Assembly: GCF_021155775.2 (NCBI RefSeq)
Contig: NC_060236.1
Location: 25,620,238 to 25,684,237 of the forward strand
Reading direction: 5' to 3'
From: Neodiprion pinetum
Taxonomy: Eukaryota > Arthropoda > Insecta > Hymenoptera > Diprionidae
Length of the DNA: 64,000 nucleotides
Numbering within the stretch: the first letter of the stretch is position 1; each line of letters opens with the position of its first letter. Of this stretch, positions 34,601-46,771 are shown piece after piece. The notes under the pieces are model-generated. The model did not search any database and was not told where the DNA came from. It saw nothing but the letters and a program-made list of their open reading frames with translations. A program made the position numbers and the translations under genes.

Positions 34601-35464
34601 AACAAAACCTGCAACCATGACTCTGATATTGTCAGAAAAGGCGCCTGGTACAATACCAAGGTAAGCTTCGCACAGAGAAGCTCGTCTACCCATTTTGTGT
34701 CTTTTGCCAGGATCAATTCTGACTGTAACTTCCTTGATTTCACCTGCCTGAAAATATCACCTATATGCTTATGGGGGTCAGGTTCTTTCGCTTAGCTTTT
34801 TACACAACTTACCTCACTGTCCCTGAATGTAACTTCCTTAGTAGTCTCTTGGGCAGTGCCTCCTCTTTGAAAAAACTTTGCTTCATTTGCACCCAAGGTA
34901 TGACTTTTCTCCCCAGTCACATCTCTCGTCTTTTTGTTCCTGACGCTGCATCTTCTGCTTTCTCGCCGCCTTATAAGACGCATGAGCTTGCCAGCTCTGG
35001 TGCTGCGTCTCCTAGTTAACTCTGGTGATAAGGATTTGGGTTCACGACAAAGCGGAGAATGGTCATCACGGGTTTCGGCTAAGCTGCTAGGCAGAGATTC
35101 GATATAGAATACCTCTCCAGTCCATTTGATCGCAGAATCCCACTCGACGATTGAACTACAATTATACGTTTTATCCTGTGTTCATAGTGAGGTTATGAGA
35201 CTAATTATGAGGCGCCAAAAGTCAGGCAACTATCAAATACCTATCATTGTCGGAATAATACGACCCAGTGCTCGAGGCGGCATCGCTTTCCCACCAGTCA
35301 TTCTCGTCTTCGTCTTCCTCGTCTTCTTCGACCTCGTCAACCTCTTCCTCATCGCCATCGTCTTCCCGTTCGTTATTGACGTTGATATCAATAACCACTT
35401 GTTGATCCGTCGTCGTAACCGATCTCTCAGATTTCCTCAGCTGCTTACTATCCGCTTCATTCAT
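31616..35464 (-). CDS. INTU: Inturned, planar cell polarity effector (CPLANE complex)
   Basis: Inturned acts with Fuzzy and WDPCP (CPLANE) in planar polarity and cilium assembly. Eleven exons: 35464-about 35231, 35175-34813, 34747-34475, 34389-34318, 34241-33982, 33838-33749, 33674-33347, 33241-32901, 32780-32458, 32366-32197 and 32092-31616; about 976 residues (human 942). Seen are a Glu/Asp-rich N-terminus, a PDZ-like region around YLGIVPGAF and GDWLRSMDG, WFENKLIHISYVSKGEELLLLALP, YTILGSCLYHKDFLLGSHLP, WKEVYP, FLLVVGFGNQLLAVLLESGGC, and the C-terminal KEHGVLFEC and YWVVGRSY...RELYVCY. These match Inturned in order. The donor of exon 1 is uncertain: the better site (AG/GTATTT) is out of phase, while ATA/GTTGCC fits. 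Confidence 0.92.
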
Positions 35465-36272
35465 GCTCGCTCGCTTAGTTTATTTGTAATTCGGGACTTG
35501 TTCGCGCAATTATTCATTCATTAATCTGTCAACGAGCGAATCTCACCGCCCATTCGTGTTTTCCGAGTTCATTGACCAATAATAGTTCGACTGGCGCACC
35601 AATCGTGCACTTTTTCCCGAAGTATTGAGTCTTTAATTGGGCATGTTGGAAATGGTTATAATCTACTTGGCCAATTACGTTCGTTTAAGCTGTTCGACAC
35701 AAATGTCGAACGCTTTATTTTCACTGTTTTTTAATTTCTAATTTTTAATTTTAATTTTTTTGTTAATTATCAACGATTGATACAATTTGCAATTCTCGAC
35801 TTTCAAAAGTTCAGTGGTTGAAAATTAAATTTCAAACTTTTAACATATCCAATAATTTTTAAAATTGACAACAGTCATTCCTCACTTACACAATAAATTA
35901 TGCCTTATAAGGTGAATACTCTCACTAAAACCCAAATCTTATACATTTTGAAGATTAATATTTAAGATTGTATGTGACTGAGGCATCACAGTATTTGAAT
36001 ATACCTGTTCCCAAAAATTTTCACTCCCAGCTTTCATAATTTCCTATCAGAAAAGTGCAGATTATGCGAATACAATGTAACAAAAACTATGAACTATTAT
36101 TACACAGTAAATTAGAACACCTATCGTTGCTGCAAGGAATCATATATTTGAACACTAAGCAAGCACGAGAATATAAGATAAAAAAAATTCAAGTATCGAA
36201 GCAGATGATGCCCTGAATGATTTGGTATATACAGAATTGAATGAATCCATCAACGATTCAAAAGAGAAATTA
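35465..36272. other. Intergenic between INTU start and BORCS8 stop
   Basis: INTU promoter and 5' UTR on the left, BORCS8 3' UTR on the right. A T-rich stretch lies near 35720-35765. No other gene is seen. Confidence 0.5.
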
Positions 36273-36868
36273 TCAATTAGAATTCTTCTGAGCGTCGGTG
36301 GAGTGCCTAGCATGGTTCATCATAGATTCAACTTTATTTGCAGTCTCTCTAACGACGTCTGATATCTCATCAGGCAAGTGTTCCAGAGTTGGAATATGAG
36401 CTGAAAGCCTCTTGTAGACCGAGTCCTTGGAGCCATCTTTCTTCAGTCTGCGCTGTTCTTGATACTTCAATTGCTGTTTGTAGAATATCGCATTCTTAAT
36501 GAGATCCAAGGTATTGTCATAATTTTTTCCTGCCCCCTCCATTGCCTTGATAGCACTTACAGCATACTCGGCGTCGTAACAGCGCCCTTGTAGCTGCTGC
36601 TGAAGCACTAACACTTCAACACGTCTTTCGACCATAGGTGGCAATGCCTTCCTGACATGCTCTTGAAGACGATAAAAGGCAAGAGATGGCTCGTTGGCCA
36701 CTATATGCATATTTTCAGATATCCTCTCTGTGGCTGAAAATAGTAGAACGTAAAACATGATACTGTTTTCAATTGAATTTTATCATACGGATCGAGGGCC
36801 AGTTTGATTTGCATACCTTTTTTCACCTTAGTTTCAAGCTCCTGATCGGGTAGGTATACCTTTGCCAT
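36273..36868 (-). CDS. BORCS8: BLOC-1-related complex subunit 8
   Basis: This is a subunit of BORC, which sits on the cytosolic face of lysosomes and recruits ARL8 and kinesin for outward movement. There are two exons: 36868-36817 (17 codons plus one base) and 36733-36273; about 170 residues. The diagnostic core VANEPSLAFYRLQEHVRKALPP is followed by a helical region with EYAVSAIK, as in the vertebrate protein. Compared with human BORCS8 (about 119 residues) the C-terminus is longer, with a charged helix (KYQEQRRLKKDG) and an extra 50-residue tail. The short first exon MAKVYLPDQELETKVKK fits the family start. It is divergent from SSR2, about 0.5 kb to the right. Confidence 0.9.
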
Positions 36869-37682
36869 TTCAGGACAAATAAATAGGAGTCGAACTCAGT
36901 AGGAACAGGTTATCAATCTGCAGAATCGCAGCCTATGATAATTCAGTTGAGAAAAATAGATCAAAATTTTTCCTGCTTGGAATATTCTTCTGATTCTCTG
37001 CCTCTCGTACATCAATAGTCTACAATCCGAATGAATCAGCTTTTGCGTAAGATCAATCGCATCGCACACCCTGTGTGTATTTATTTTGATCATTCGCTGC
37101 AGGTTCTGACAAAACTGACACCTGTCAAGTGTAACGCCTTGTTGTGTCCGTAGTGTCAGTTCTCCGTTACCGATGGAGCACAGGCCTCAGACGGAAGTGC
37201 GCACCGGCGAAAGTGAGCCGGAAAAAGCGCAGGCGTGGACATTTTCCCCCGTTTGACCGGCTCGCGAGGAAACGTGGCAGGCGACGCGGCGCCGTTGGAA
37301 CTTTCGACAGTTTACCTATGCACCCTGCAGGACCGACGTAGTCGATCCAGTTATTCCATGGTCATAGGGTGACTATCGTCTTCCTACGATAACAGTAAGT
37401 AAGGAAAATTACATTTATCAATAATTATTGAATAAAATTGATCAACCGGTACGATCCTGTTGTAAGCTAAAATCTGGCTCAATTATTCAACGTTTCGAAA
37501 TAACAACTCCAGTCTCTATTAGCGGCCCGGATTTATCGCACCGATTTCACCGCGATTTCGACCTCACCTTTCGCTAACATATGACATGCGGATGCTCGCG
37601 TAATTTCAACGTACGCGGAGTAGTAAATTGCGACAATTTTTCCACGAATAATCTAATATATGCCGCATTATTCTTTCCTCAG
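36869..37682. promoter_or_regulatory. Probable bidirectional promoter between BORCS8 and SSR2, with an SSR2 5' UTR exon
   Basis: The two genes start head to head. The middle (about 37130-37370) is GC-richer than its surroundings. A strong donor CA/GTAAGT after 37394 and the TCCTCAG acceptor at 37682 suggest a non-coding first exon of SSR2 ending at 37394. Confidence 0.5.
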
Positions 37683-37685
37683 AAA

Positions 37686-39160
37686 ATGAAGTACTCCGCT
37701 GTGCTACTTGGGCTAGCTGCCATTCTGGCCATCGGCCGCTGCGAAGATGAAGTAAATGAAGCTGCTCACCTATTGGTATCCAAACAAATTCTTAATAGAT
37801 ATCTCGTCGAGACAATGGACATTGTGGTTAAGGTGAGGAACGCTAATTCAACTTCTGAGTGTCTGGATACCATTGGCACTGAGACCTATCGTCCTTCCTA
37901 CGGTCACGGGTCGAATCATCTGGTCTTTAAATCATAGTTTATCTTTCTGACAATTGTAGTAACTAGCACTTCGACTGGTAGTTCAGCCATTTCACTGAAG
38001 GATATATTTTAATTTGAATCAAAATCAAACTAGCCATAAATAAAATTATTCGACAGAATTTAATTATGAAATAACCTGACGTCGTGTAGGCTTTTTTAAT
38101 ACTAAATGAAGTTTCAGCAACAGAAATCTTCCATCACATCATGTTTTCAAGGAAATTGAATTCGAATGAAGTGAAAAATGACAGTCATTCTTGGTATAAC
38201 ATAAGCTGTAGCAGTCATAATATTGCCAACTTTGCCACTTGATTTGGAACAATCATACAATATTTATTCTTTGATATTCTGATACATTAACCTTGTTCTT
38301 TCAATTTTTGTTTTCAAACATTATCAACCATTCCTGAAGCTTAAAAAGTACTGGACTTTATTGCTCCTTCCAGGGTTCACCATTATTACTATATGGATCA
38401 AAGTCATTATGTTAGTTACCTAGCACAGCAAGTCAATCTTTTTACTGCATTTGTTTACCATGACTTTTGGCATAGCTATACTGCCCCAAGCAATAGCGAA
38501 CAGCAATTTTTTTTTATAAATATGCTATAACAACTTATTTTCAGGCACCTAAAATCCGACAAAAAACTCAATTATTCTGGTTGAGGATCCAAAATCCATA
38601 CCGAACAACATAATTAAACAAGACAAACGTTTATCTGATTACAGTACACAGTTCACAATGTCGGCAATTCTGCTGCACTGGAAGTTGAAATAACAGACAA
38701 CTCCTTCCATCCTGACAATTTCGCCCACATTAGTGGGGAACTAAATGCTAGAATTGACCGTGTTCCTCCAGGCACAAATGTCAGCCACACAGTTGTTGTA
38801 AGGCCAAGGAAATACGGTTACTTCAATTTCACCGCTGCCGAGGTCTTGTATCGCCGCACTGAGGACGCTCCCAGGATGCAGGTTGCCGTCAGCAGCGAGC
38901 CTGGCGAAGGTCTTGTTGTTGCATTCAGAGATTATGACAAGAAGTTCTCTTCTCACGTAGTAAGTTGCCACCATCTAGTAGTTCTGTCGCAAACTCTTAA
39001 TCATAAAGATTTCTGCTTTTATCTGACTGAATTTTTCTTACAGATTGATTGGGCAGCATTCGCAGTGATGACCCTGCCATCACTGGCCATTCCGTTTGCC
39101 CTGTGGTATTCTAGCAAGAGCAAATATGAGAAACTTTCAAAGAGCACCAAGAAACATTGA
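37686..39160 (+). CDS. SSR2: Translocon-associated protein subunit beta (signal sequence receptor beta)
   Basis: This single-pass ER membrane protein of the TRAP complex sits beside Sec61 and assists secretory and membrane protein insertion. Three coding exons: 37686-37832, 38645-38959 and 39044-39160; 192 residues. Seen are a signal peptide (KYSAVLLGLAAILAIGRCE), an Ig-like luminal domain with YTVHNVGNSAALEVEITD, the N-glycosylation sites NVSHT and NFTA, RKYGYFNF, and then IDWAAFAVMTLPSLAIPFALWYSS as the transmembrane segment with a short basic cytosolic tail. The motifs and length fit the family. An AATAAA at 39332 is the likely poly(A) signal. Intron 2 is about 0.8 kb with nothing notable inside. 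Confidence 0.95.
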
Positions 39161-40078
39161 TCGTCTAACATCGAACTCCTAAATTCATTTCAATCGTGGT
39201 GTACAATATTTGTATAGATTCTGCGTGATTGTGAGACGCATGACTGTTTCATTATAAATAATTAATTTTTTTTTAAGTAAACGCTATTTATGATAATTAT
39301 ACTACCAGTTATTCTTCGGTGACCCTGTTATAATAAAAATTAAAATTAGTATAAGGCAACAATCGAATAGACAAATCAAATGTTAGTACTCAAGTGCAAT
39401 ATAACTTTATCGTTTTTTCCAAATTCTGCAATCCTATTTTAATATCTTGTAATAATTACAGCTGCGGTTTTCAGATCACAATTGAGCAATTTGTATATAC
39501 CAATGTCTAAAAAAATGCAATCATCTAATTATCTAGCCGAATAATATGGTATAAAAGTTACAGACGCACAGAAAACTTCCTACAAGTTGTTAGATTGTGT
39601 TTGTTACATTTACCTGATACTGGCATTACTCTATTAGAATAATACATACGCTCCCATCAGATGGACTCTTTCGACATGTTATAGCCACGTATGGAGTTTC
39701 CCTTCTAACTGTATCCTATGGACAGTCTTCGTCATGCTGGCGAGACTGAGAAAACCATCAGACAGGATATGATATCTCTCTCATCCGCACCGCGATTGCC
39801 TACTACAGATATATAACCACCAACTATGGCGTGGGTGAAGTTATTGCGGCTTTAGGCGAATCAACCGCCGTAACAGCTAGAGGTCGATTCTATCAAATTA
39901 ATCAACGTAGCTGAAAATTGATGTTGTAATGTCTAGAAGCAATAAAACCGTGTCGAATCGATAAGTCGAAGTCATTGAATTGTTGTTTAATCCGTGAGCC
40001 GGCGATCGCTATAACCTCAATGTTTCATTGTTGTTAATCTGACTTTCCCCGACAATTTATCGGGACCTATGCACAGAG
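39161..40078. other. Intergenic between SSR2 and CPSF1
   Basis: SSR2 3' UTR with AATAAA at 39332-39337, then the CPSF1 promoter and 5' UTR. No other gene is seen. Confidence 0.5.
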
Positions 40079-43000
40079 ATGTATTCAATTTGCAAAAGCA
40101 CGCACCCAGCCACGGGTGTCGAACACGCGATCACCTGCTGCTTCTTTAGTCAAACAGAAAAATGCCTCGTTGTAGCTGGAGCGAATATCATCAGAGCTTT
40201 CCGTTTGATACCAGACGTCGATGGCACCAAGAAAGAAAAATACACAGGTCGGTTCTCGCGTCAAACCTGTACTCAGTATTACAATTTATACTGAAAGTTA
40301 ATTCTTGTACTAACAGAATCACGACCACCAAAAATGAAACTGGAATGTCTGGCCCAATATACATTGCACGGCAACATAATGTCCATGCAGGCGGTTCGCC
40401 TTGTTGGATCCCAAAGGGATTCTCTTCTCCTGAGCTTCAGAGATGCAAAACTTTCCGTTGTTGAATACGACTTGGACACTCATGATCTCCGCACAGTATC
40501 GTTGCATTACTTCGAGGAGGAAGAAATGCGGGTGAGCAGCAGTGCTCTTGACTCTTTGGCTTTAACTTATCATATAAACACTTTAAACAATGACTTATAA
40601 TTTTGATTGGCATAGGATGGCTGGACAAATCATCACCATATACCTATGGTCAGGGTAGATCCCGAGGGACGATGCGCAGTCATGCTTGTTTACGGTAGGA
40701 AATTGGTAGTCCTTCCCTTTCGCAAGGATCCGATTATCGATGATGGAGATCTGCTTGAGGCCCCCAAGACATCATCATCGCATAAAACTCCAATCTTGTC
40801 TTCGTACATGATTGTTCTGAAAACGTTAGAGGAAAAAATGGACAACATAATAGACTTGCAATTTTTGCACGGATATTATGAGCCAACTCTGTTGATCCTT
40901 TATGAACCAGTCAGGACATTTGCAGGGTATGCAACTGATCTAGTGTTAATATAAGTGTACAGATTCCTGTCAGACATAAAATTTGACTTAACATATTGAA
41001 TTTCTGTTCAGGCGTATCGCGGTCAGGCAAGATACCTGCGCTATGGTTGCAATATCCTTAAACATCCAACAGAAAGTTCATCCAATTATTTGGTCAGTAT
41101 CAAATCTGCCTTTTGACTGCTGCCAGGCAGTTGCTGTGAGAAAACCACTTGGTGGAACTCTCATCATGGCTGTAAATTCTCTGATTTATCTTAATCAGAG
41201 TATCCCGCCATACGGTGTATCACTGAATAGTATGGCAGAAACCAGCACCAACTTTCCGCTCAGTTAGTATCTGGTTTATTGCTCAGCCACTTAGTTGTCA
41301 AACTTCTCCTTATTTTGAAAGTTGTACTATGTTTTGTTCCTGTTTACAGAGCCTCAGGAGGGCGTTAAAATGAGCTTGGAAGGTGCCCAGGTGGCATTCA
41401 TATCCTCTGATCGTTTGGTCATATCATTGAAGAGCGGTGAATTGTATGTTCTGTCCCTTTTCGCGGACAGCATGCGATCTGTTCGTGGTTTTCATTTTGA
41501 CAAGGCTGCTGCCAGTGTGTTAACGTCATGCGTAAGTTACGCCTAAGCATCAAAGGCTGAAAAACAATCTTGTGTTAGCAGTGATCTGTTTGACCCACAA
41601 AATAATTGCTTGTAATTCTGCAGGTCTGCACATATGAAGATAATTATCTGTTTCTTGGTTCTCGGCTTGGAAATTCTCTATTGTTGAGGTTCACGGAGAA
41701 AGAGCCTGAGAACCCTACAACAACAATAACGACCATCCAAAGAGAGGAGGTAACTCTGGACACTGATGACGAAAACCGTGTCAGTGGAAATGATAATGAA
41801 AGTAAAGATCGTAATGTTCACGATGATACTGATGAACTCAATGACGACCGTGATGATAATAATGAGGAAAATAGTGGTGAGACACCTGCTAAGAAATTGA
41901 AACAAGACTATCTTGGTGATTGGATGGCATCCGATGTATTAGATATCAAAGATCCTGAAGAGCTTGAAGTTTATGGTAGTGAAATGCAAGCTTCTATGCA
42001 AATAACATCATACATTTTCGAGGTATGCATCAGTAGATAACAATTTCCTTGGACGTTGAGAGAGTGATCAATCCGATAATATTTACATCGATGGTATCAT
42101 ATAATTTATTTTCAGGTGTGCGACAGTTTATTGAATATAGGACCTTGTGGAAATATATCGATGGGAGAGCCTGCCTTTTTATCTGAAGAATTCTCCCACA
42201 ATCAAGATCCTGACGTTGAACTAGTCACGACTTCAGGATACGGCAAAAATGGAGCTCTCTGTGTTCTGCAACGTTCTGTCCGACCTCAAGTAAGCAACAC
42301 TTTCTCAGATATCAGTTACCGTATTGTTTCGAATATAAGTTGAGAACGATTTTTAAGAGTCATGTCAGCAACAAAAAACCTCGACTTATATTTGAAATAA
42401 TACTACAATACAATGACTTTAATATTTTAAAATGTAAGGTTAAATTAGTGGATAAATGTTGTGATAATGAGTCCATTAACCTTGCATCTGGTCGTTCTGT
42501 CTAGTCTTGGTAGCAGTTATCATCCTTATCAAGTTGAAACCTATGAATTTATGCATTTTATTACTTATGTAACTTTACGAAAATCGGCCTCTTATATTAT
42601 ATGCATTCTTAAATAGGGCTACGAGCCCGTTGATCTAATGAAATAAAAATCAAATATAATATGGTATATGGGTAATTGTTTCTTAAGTTTTTTAAGATCA
42701 ATCTTTAAAAATAACTGTAGTAAGATGATACACTAATCATTTCAAGGTTGTCACTACTTTTGAACTACCTGGGTGCGAAGATATGTGGACTGTGATAGGA
42801 GCCGTTAATAACGACGAACAAGCTAAAGCTGAAGCGGATGGAACCCATGCTTTTTTGATTTTAAGTCACGAAGATTCTACAATGGTACCGATACAAATTT
42901 CGCTTTGAAACGGAGAAAACGTTGCTGCAATATTTCTCCAATTGCTCCTACTGATACACACTCTTTTGTACTCTTCTTCCTTAGATTTTGCAAACTGGCC

Positions 43001-46000
43001 AAGAAATCAATGAAGTGGATCATAGCGGCTTCAGTACTCAAGGCACAACAATATTTGCTGGAAATCTTGGGGCAAATAAATACATTGTTCAAGTCACACA
43101 ATTGGGTGTTAGACTAATGCAGGGACTGGAACAGGTTACATTAATTTCAAACCTAATTACGACTGCTAAACACGTATCAACAATGACTAGATCATTACCA
43201 GCAAACTTTTGTCACAGATTCAACATATACCCATCGATCTGGGTTGTCCTATTGTACACGCCAGCTGTGCTGATCCATATGTCACACTTCTCTCAGAAGA
43301 TGGTCAAGTGATGCTGTTAACGCTCAGAGAAACCAGAGGTGCTGCCCGACTGCACATTCATCCTGCTAATCTTCTATTTGTAAGTCGAAAATACATTGTC
43401 ACAGTCAAGTTAGCTAAGAAAAAGAAGATACTGCAGGATAATGAAACCTGGCTTTAAGTCATTCAATGATTCTGATAGTAGAATAATCTGAATGCTTTTC
43501 CACAGAGACCACAAGTCGATACCCTTTGCGCGTACAGAGACGTTAGTGGCATATTCACAACCCACCATCCTGACGATACCGATGACGCTGATTCCAGGGA
43601 AGAAAAAGTAATTGAAGAGCCTATCCTTGCTGGAAGCGTTGATGATGAAGACGATTTGCTGTACGGTGACGCTCCTGCGTTTCAAATGCCGATTCCTCCT
43701 CGTACCAAAACTCAAGATGGAACTAACAAAAAATCTCCATGGTAATTAGTCAACATTGTCCATCGTGAAGTTCTTGTAGTAAGAATTTATGTTAGTTCAA
43801 TTTAATCTATTCAATGGCTAATGCATGTTATTTAGGTGGCAAAAGTCCCTTCAAGAAGTAAAACCCACATATTGGCTACTGATTTATCGAGACAGCGGTA
43901 CTCTAGAAATTTATTCTCTCCCAGAACTAAGATTATGTTATCTTATTCGTAATTTTGGATATGGACAATACGTTTTACACGATAGCATGGAATCTACAAC
44001 ACTGCAAATGTCCCAAACGAACGAAATTCCTTGTCCTGAGATGCAGGTATATACTCGTAGCTCTAGATCATTTTGTCAACCGCAGGAAGATCAATTGCAA
44101 TGCGTAACAATAGATATAAATTTTATTATTTAGGTTCGCGAAATTCTCATGGTTTCACTTGGTCATCATGGGAGCAGGCCTATGTTACTCGTTAGGATGG
44201 ATTCGGAAATACAAATCTATCAAGCATACAGGTATCCCAAAGGACACTTAAAGCTGCGGTTCAAAAAATTAGAACATTCCATGATACCAGGCCAGATAAG
44301 GTGGGTTCTTATTTCTTCGGTCATTTCAAATATAATTTTTTGTAAGTGATTTGAAAATAATAATAATAATAATAATCCGGCTTGACCCTGTACATTTATG
44401 CTTGTACTTCGGGAACCTTACTCTTAATTCATAAATTTAGAGGAATTAAGGTAAAGAATATTTGACCCTGGTTTTTAGGCCAAATCCCAAGAAGGAAAGT
44501 GAACCTAACATAAGCACAACTAGAGTCTGCATGATGCGCTACTTCAGCAATATCGCTGGATACAACGGAGTGTTTATCTGTGGTGGATACCCACATTGGG
44601 TATTTCTTACAGGAAGAGGTGAATTGCGAGCACACCCTATGGGTATTGACGGAGCCATAACATCATTTGCTCCATTCAATAATGTCAACTGCCCACAAGG
44701 CTTTCTTTACTTTAATGGGAAGGTGGGGCAATTTCTTTTCAGATTATCGAACTGTAGGTAACAAACAAAAGTTTGCAAGTATTATGAATTATAAAAATTT
44801 CAGGAGGAGCTGAGGATTTGTGTTTTGCCCACCCATTTGTCATACGACGCTCCTTGGCCAGTGAGAAAAGTTCCGCTACGCTGTACTCCACATTTTGTCA
44901 CTTATCATCTTGAGAGTAAAACGTATTGCGTCATAACAAGTATAGCAGAACCTTTGAAGAGTTATTACAAATTCAATGGTGAAGACAAGGTAATTACTAT
45001 CCATGCTAATTTTTCATTGTACACTAGAGCAATGTGATTAACAATAATGAGAAATAATTATCGCTCAGGAATATACAGAGGAAGAGCGTGATGAACGTTT
45101 CCTATACCCGGCTCAAGACCAGTTCAGCATAGTTTTATTTTCCCCCGTTTCTTGGGAGACGATTCCTAATACCAAAATAGAACTGGATCAATGGGAACAC
45201 GTTACTTGTCTGAAAAATGTTTCACTAGCTTATGAAGGGACAAGATCTGGTCTAAAGGGTTACATTGTACTTGGAACCAACTACAACTATGGTGAAGATA
45301 TAACCAGCAGGGGAAGGGTAAGAAAGAGAATGTCTCAAAAAAAGATTTCACTTCAATTCTTCAGGTGCTGAAGCAATTCTGAATAATCAGTATTAATTGT
45401 GTCATTAATTTAACAGATACTTATATTTGATATTATCGAAGTCGTGCCAGAGCCGGGACAGCCCCTGACAAAGAATCGATTTAAACAAATTTATGCGAAG
45501 GAACAAAAGGGTCCAATTACGGCTATAACTCAAGTTTCAGGCTTTTTAGTATCAGCTGTTGGACAAAAGGTGAGCTGAGGCCACGCTTTGCCAACGAATT
45601 ATCAAACTACACAAATTTAACTATGATCGTTCTATCAATTTCGTTTACAGATTTACATATGGCAACTCAAAGACAATGACTTGGTTGGGGTTGCCTTCAT
45701 TGATACGCAAATATACATTCATCAAATGCTAAGCATTAAGAGTTTGATACTCGTTGCCGACGTTTACAAATCTATCAGTTTGTTGAGATTTCAAGAAGAA
45801 TACAGAACATTGTCCCTTGTCAGCAGAGTAAGTTACTACATTCCCATAATTGCTAAGAACCTAAGTAAAAACTGTTGCCAGTATGTATTTTATTCGCATA
45901 TTTTCTACATTACAATTCCAGGATTTTAGACCAGCAGAAGTTTACACAATAGAATATTTGATTGACAATAACAACTTGGGTTTTTTTGTTGCTGATGGTG

Positions 46001-46771
46001 AAAACAACTTGGCATTATTTATGTATCAGCCAGAGTCTAGAGAAAGTCTTGGAGGTCAAAAATTGATTAGAAAAGCTGATTTCCATTTAGGGCAAAAGGT
46101 CAATACCTTCTTTCGTATAAGATGCAAACTTGATAATCCAGGCAATGATCGAAAGCATTTCAGTGGAGCTGACAGAAGACATATTACTATGTATGGTGAG
46201 TAAGTCCAAGGCACCCGTAATCACGATTTTCTATATTTTTGAGGGTCAAAATATAGATTACGAATTTATTTATTTTTTATCAACATCGTTTGGGGTAACA
46301 TTTTAGTCCATTCAACATTTTTTTCTATCAGCTACCCTAGATGGGAGTTTGGGCTATGTACTTCCGGTACCAGAAAAAACTTATCGACGACTGCTGATGT
46401 TACAAAATGTTCTCGTTTCTCACATTTCACATACAGCAGGATTAAACCCCAAAGCTTACAGGTAGATAAAGTTTAATGATTGTTAAACCAGGACTGAAAT
46501 CGTATTGATGATTCATGTTTCACTCACAAACGGTCAGGTACACGTAATCAGTAAGTAATAAGTTATCTATTCGGCTTTTTACAGAACATATAAAAGCTAC
46601 GTCAGAATGCAAGGAAATCCTGCCAGAGGTATTATCGACGGTGACTTGGTTTGGAAATATCTCTTCTTACCCAACAATGAGAAAGTAGACGTTGCTAAAA
46701 AAATAGGTACACGAGTACAGGAAATAATTGAGGATATCACAGATATTGATCGTCAAACTGGTCACTTTTGA
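40079..46771 (+). CDS. CPSF1: Cleavage and polyadenylation specificity factor subunit 1 (CPSF160)
   Basis: This is the scaffold of the mRNA polyadenylation-signal recognition module, with WDR33 and CPSF30, in the nucleus. Twenty-one exons join in frame from 40079-40247 to 46585-46771, giving about 1454 residues (human 1443). Family motifs appear in order: MYSICKSTHPATG, DAKLSVVEYD, LHYFEEEEMRDGW, IDLQFLHGYYEPTLLILYEP, ITQKVHP-like NIQQKVHPIIW, FLGSRLGNSLLLRF, YGSEMQ, GHGKNGAL-like GYGKNGALCVLQ, NCPQGFLYFNG, LSYDAPWPVRK, ERDERY-like EERDERF, VPEPGQPLTKNRF, FIDTQIYIHQM, ATLDGSLGYV and TGHF at the end. Exon 6 has an acidic Asp/Asn-rich insert before a basic PAKKLKQ patch, where vertebrates also keep a basic patch. 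It is probably made of three beta-propellers as in the solved family structure. AATAAA at 47279 is a likely poly(A) signal. Confidence 0.96.

Noticed and set aside
35126..35524. Plus-strand frame of 132 codons over INTU exon 1
   Set aside because: It is the antisense of the acidic INTU N-terminus.
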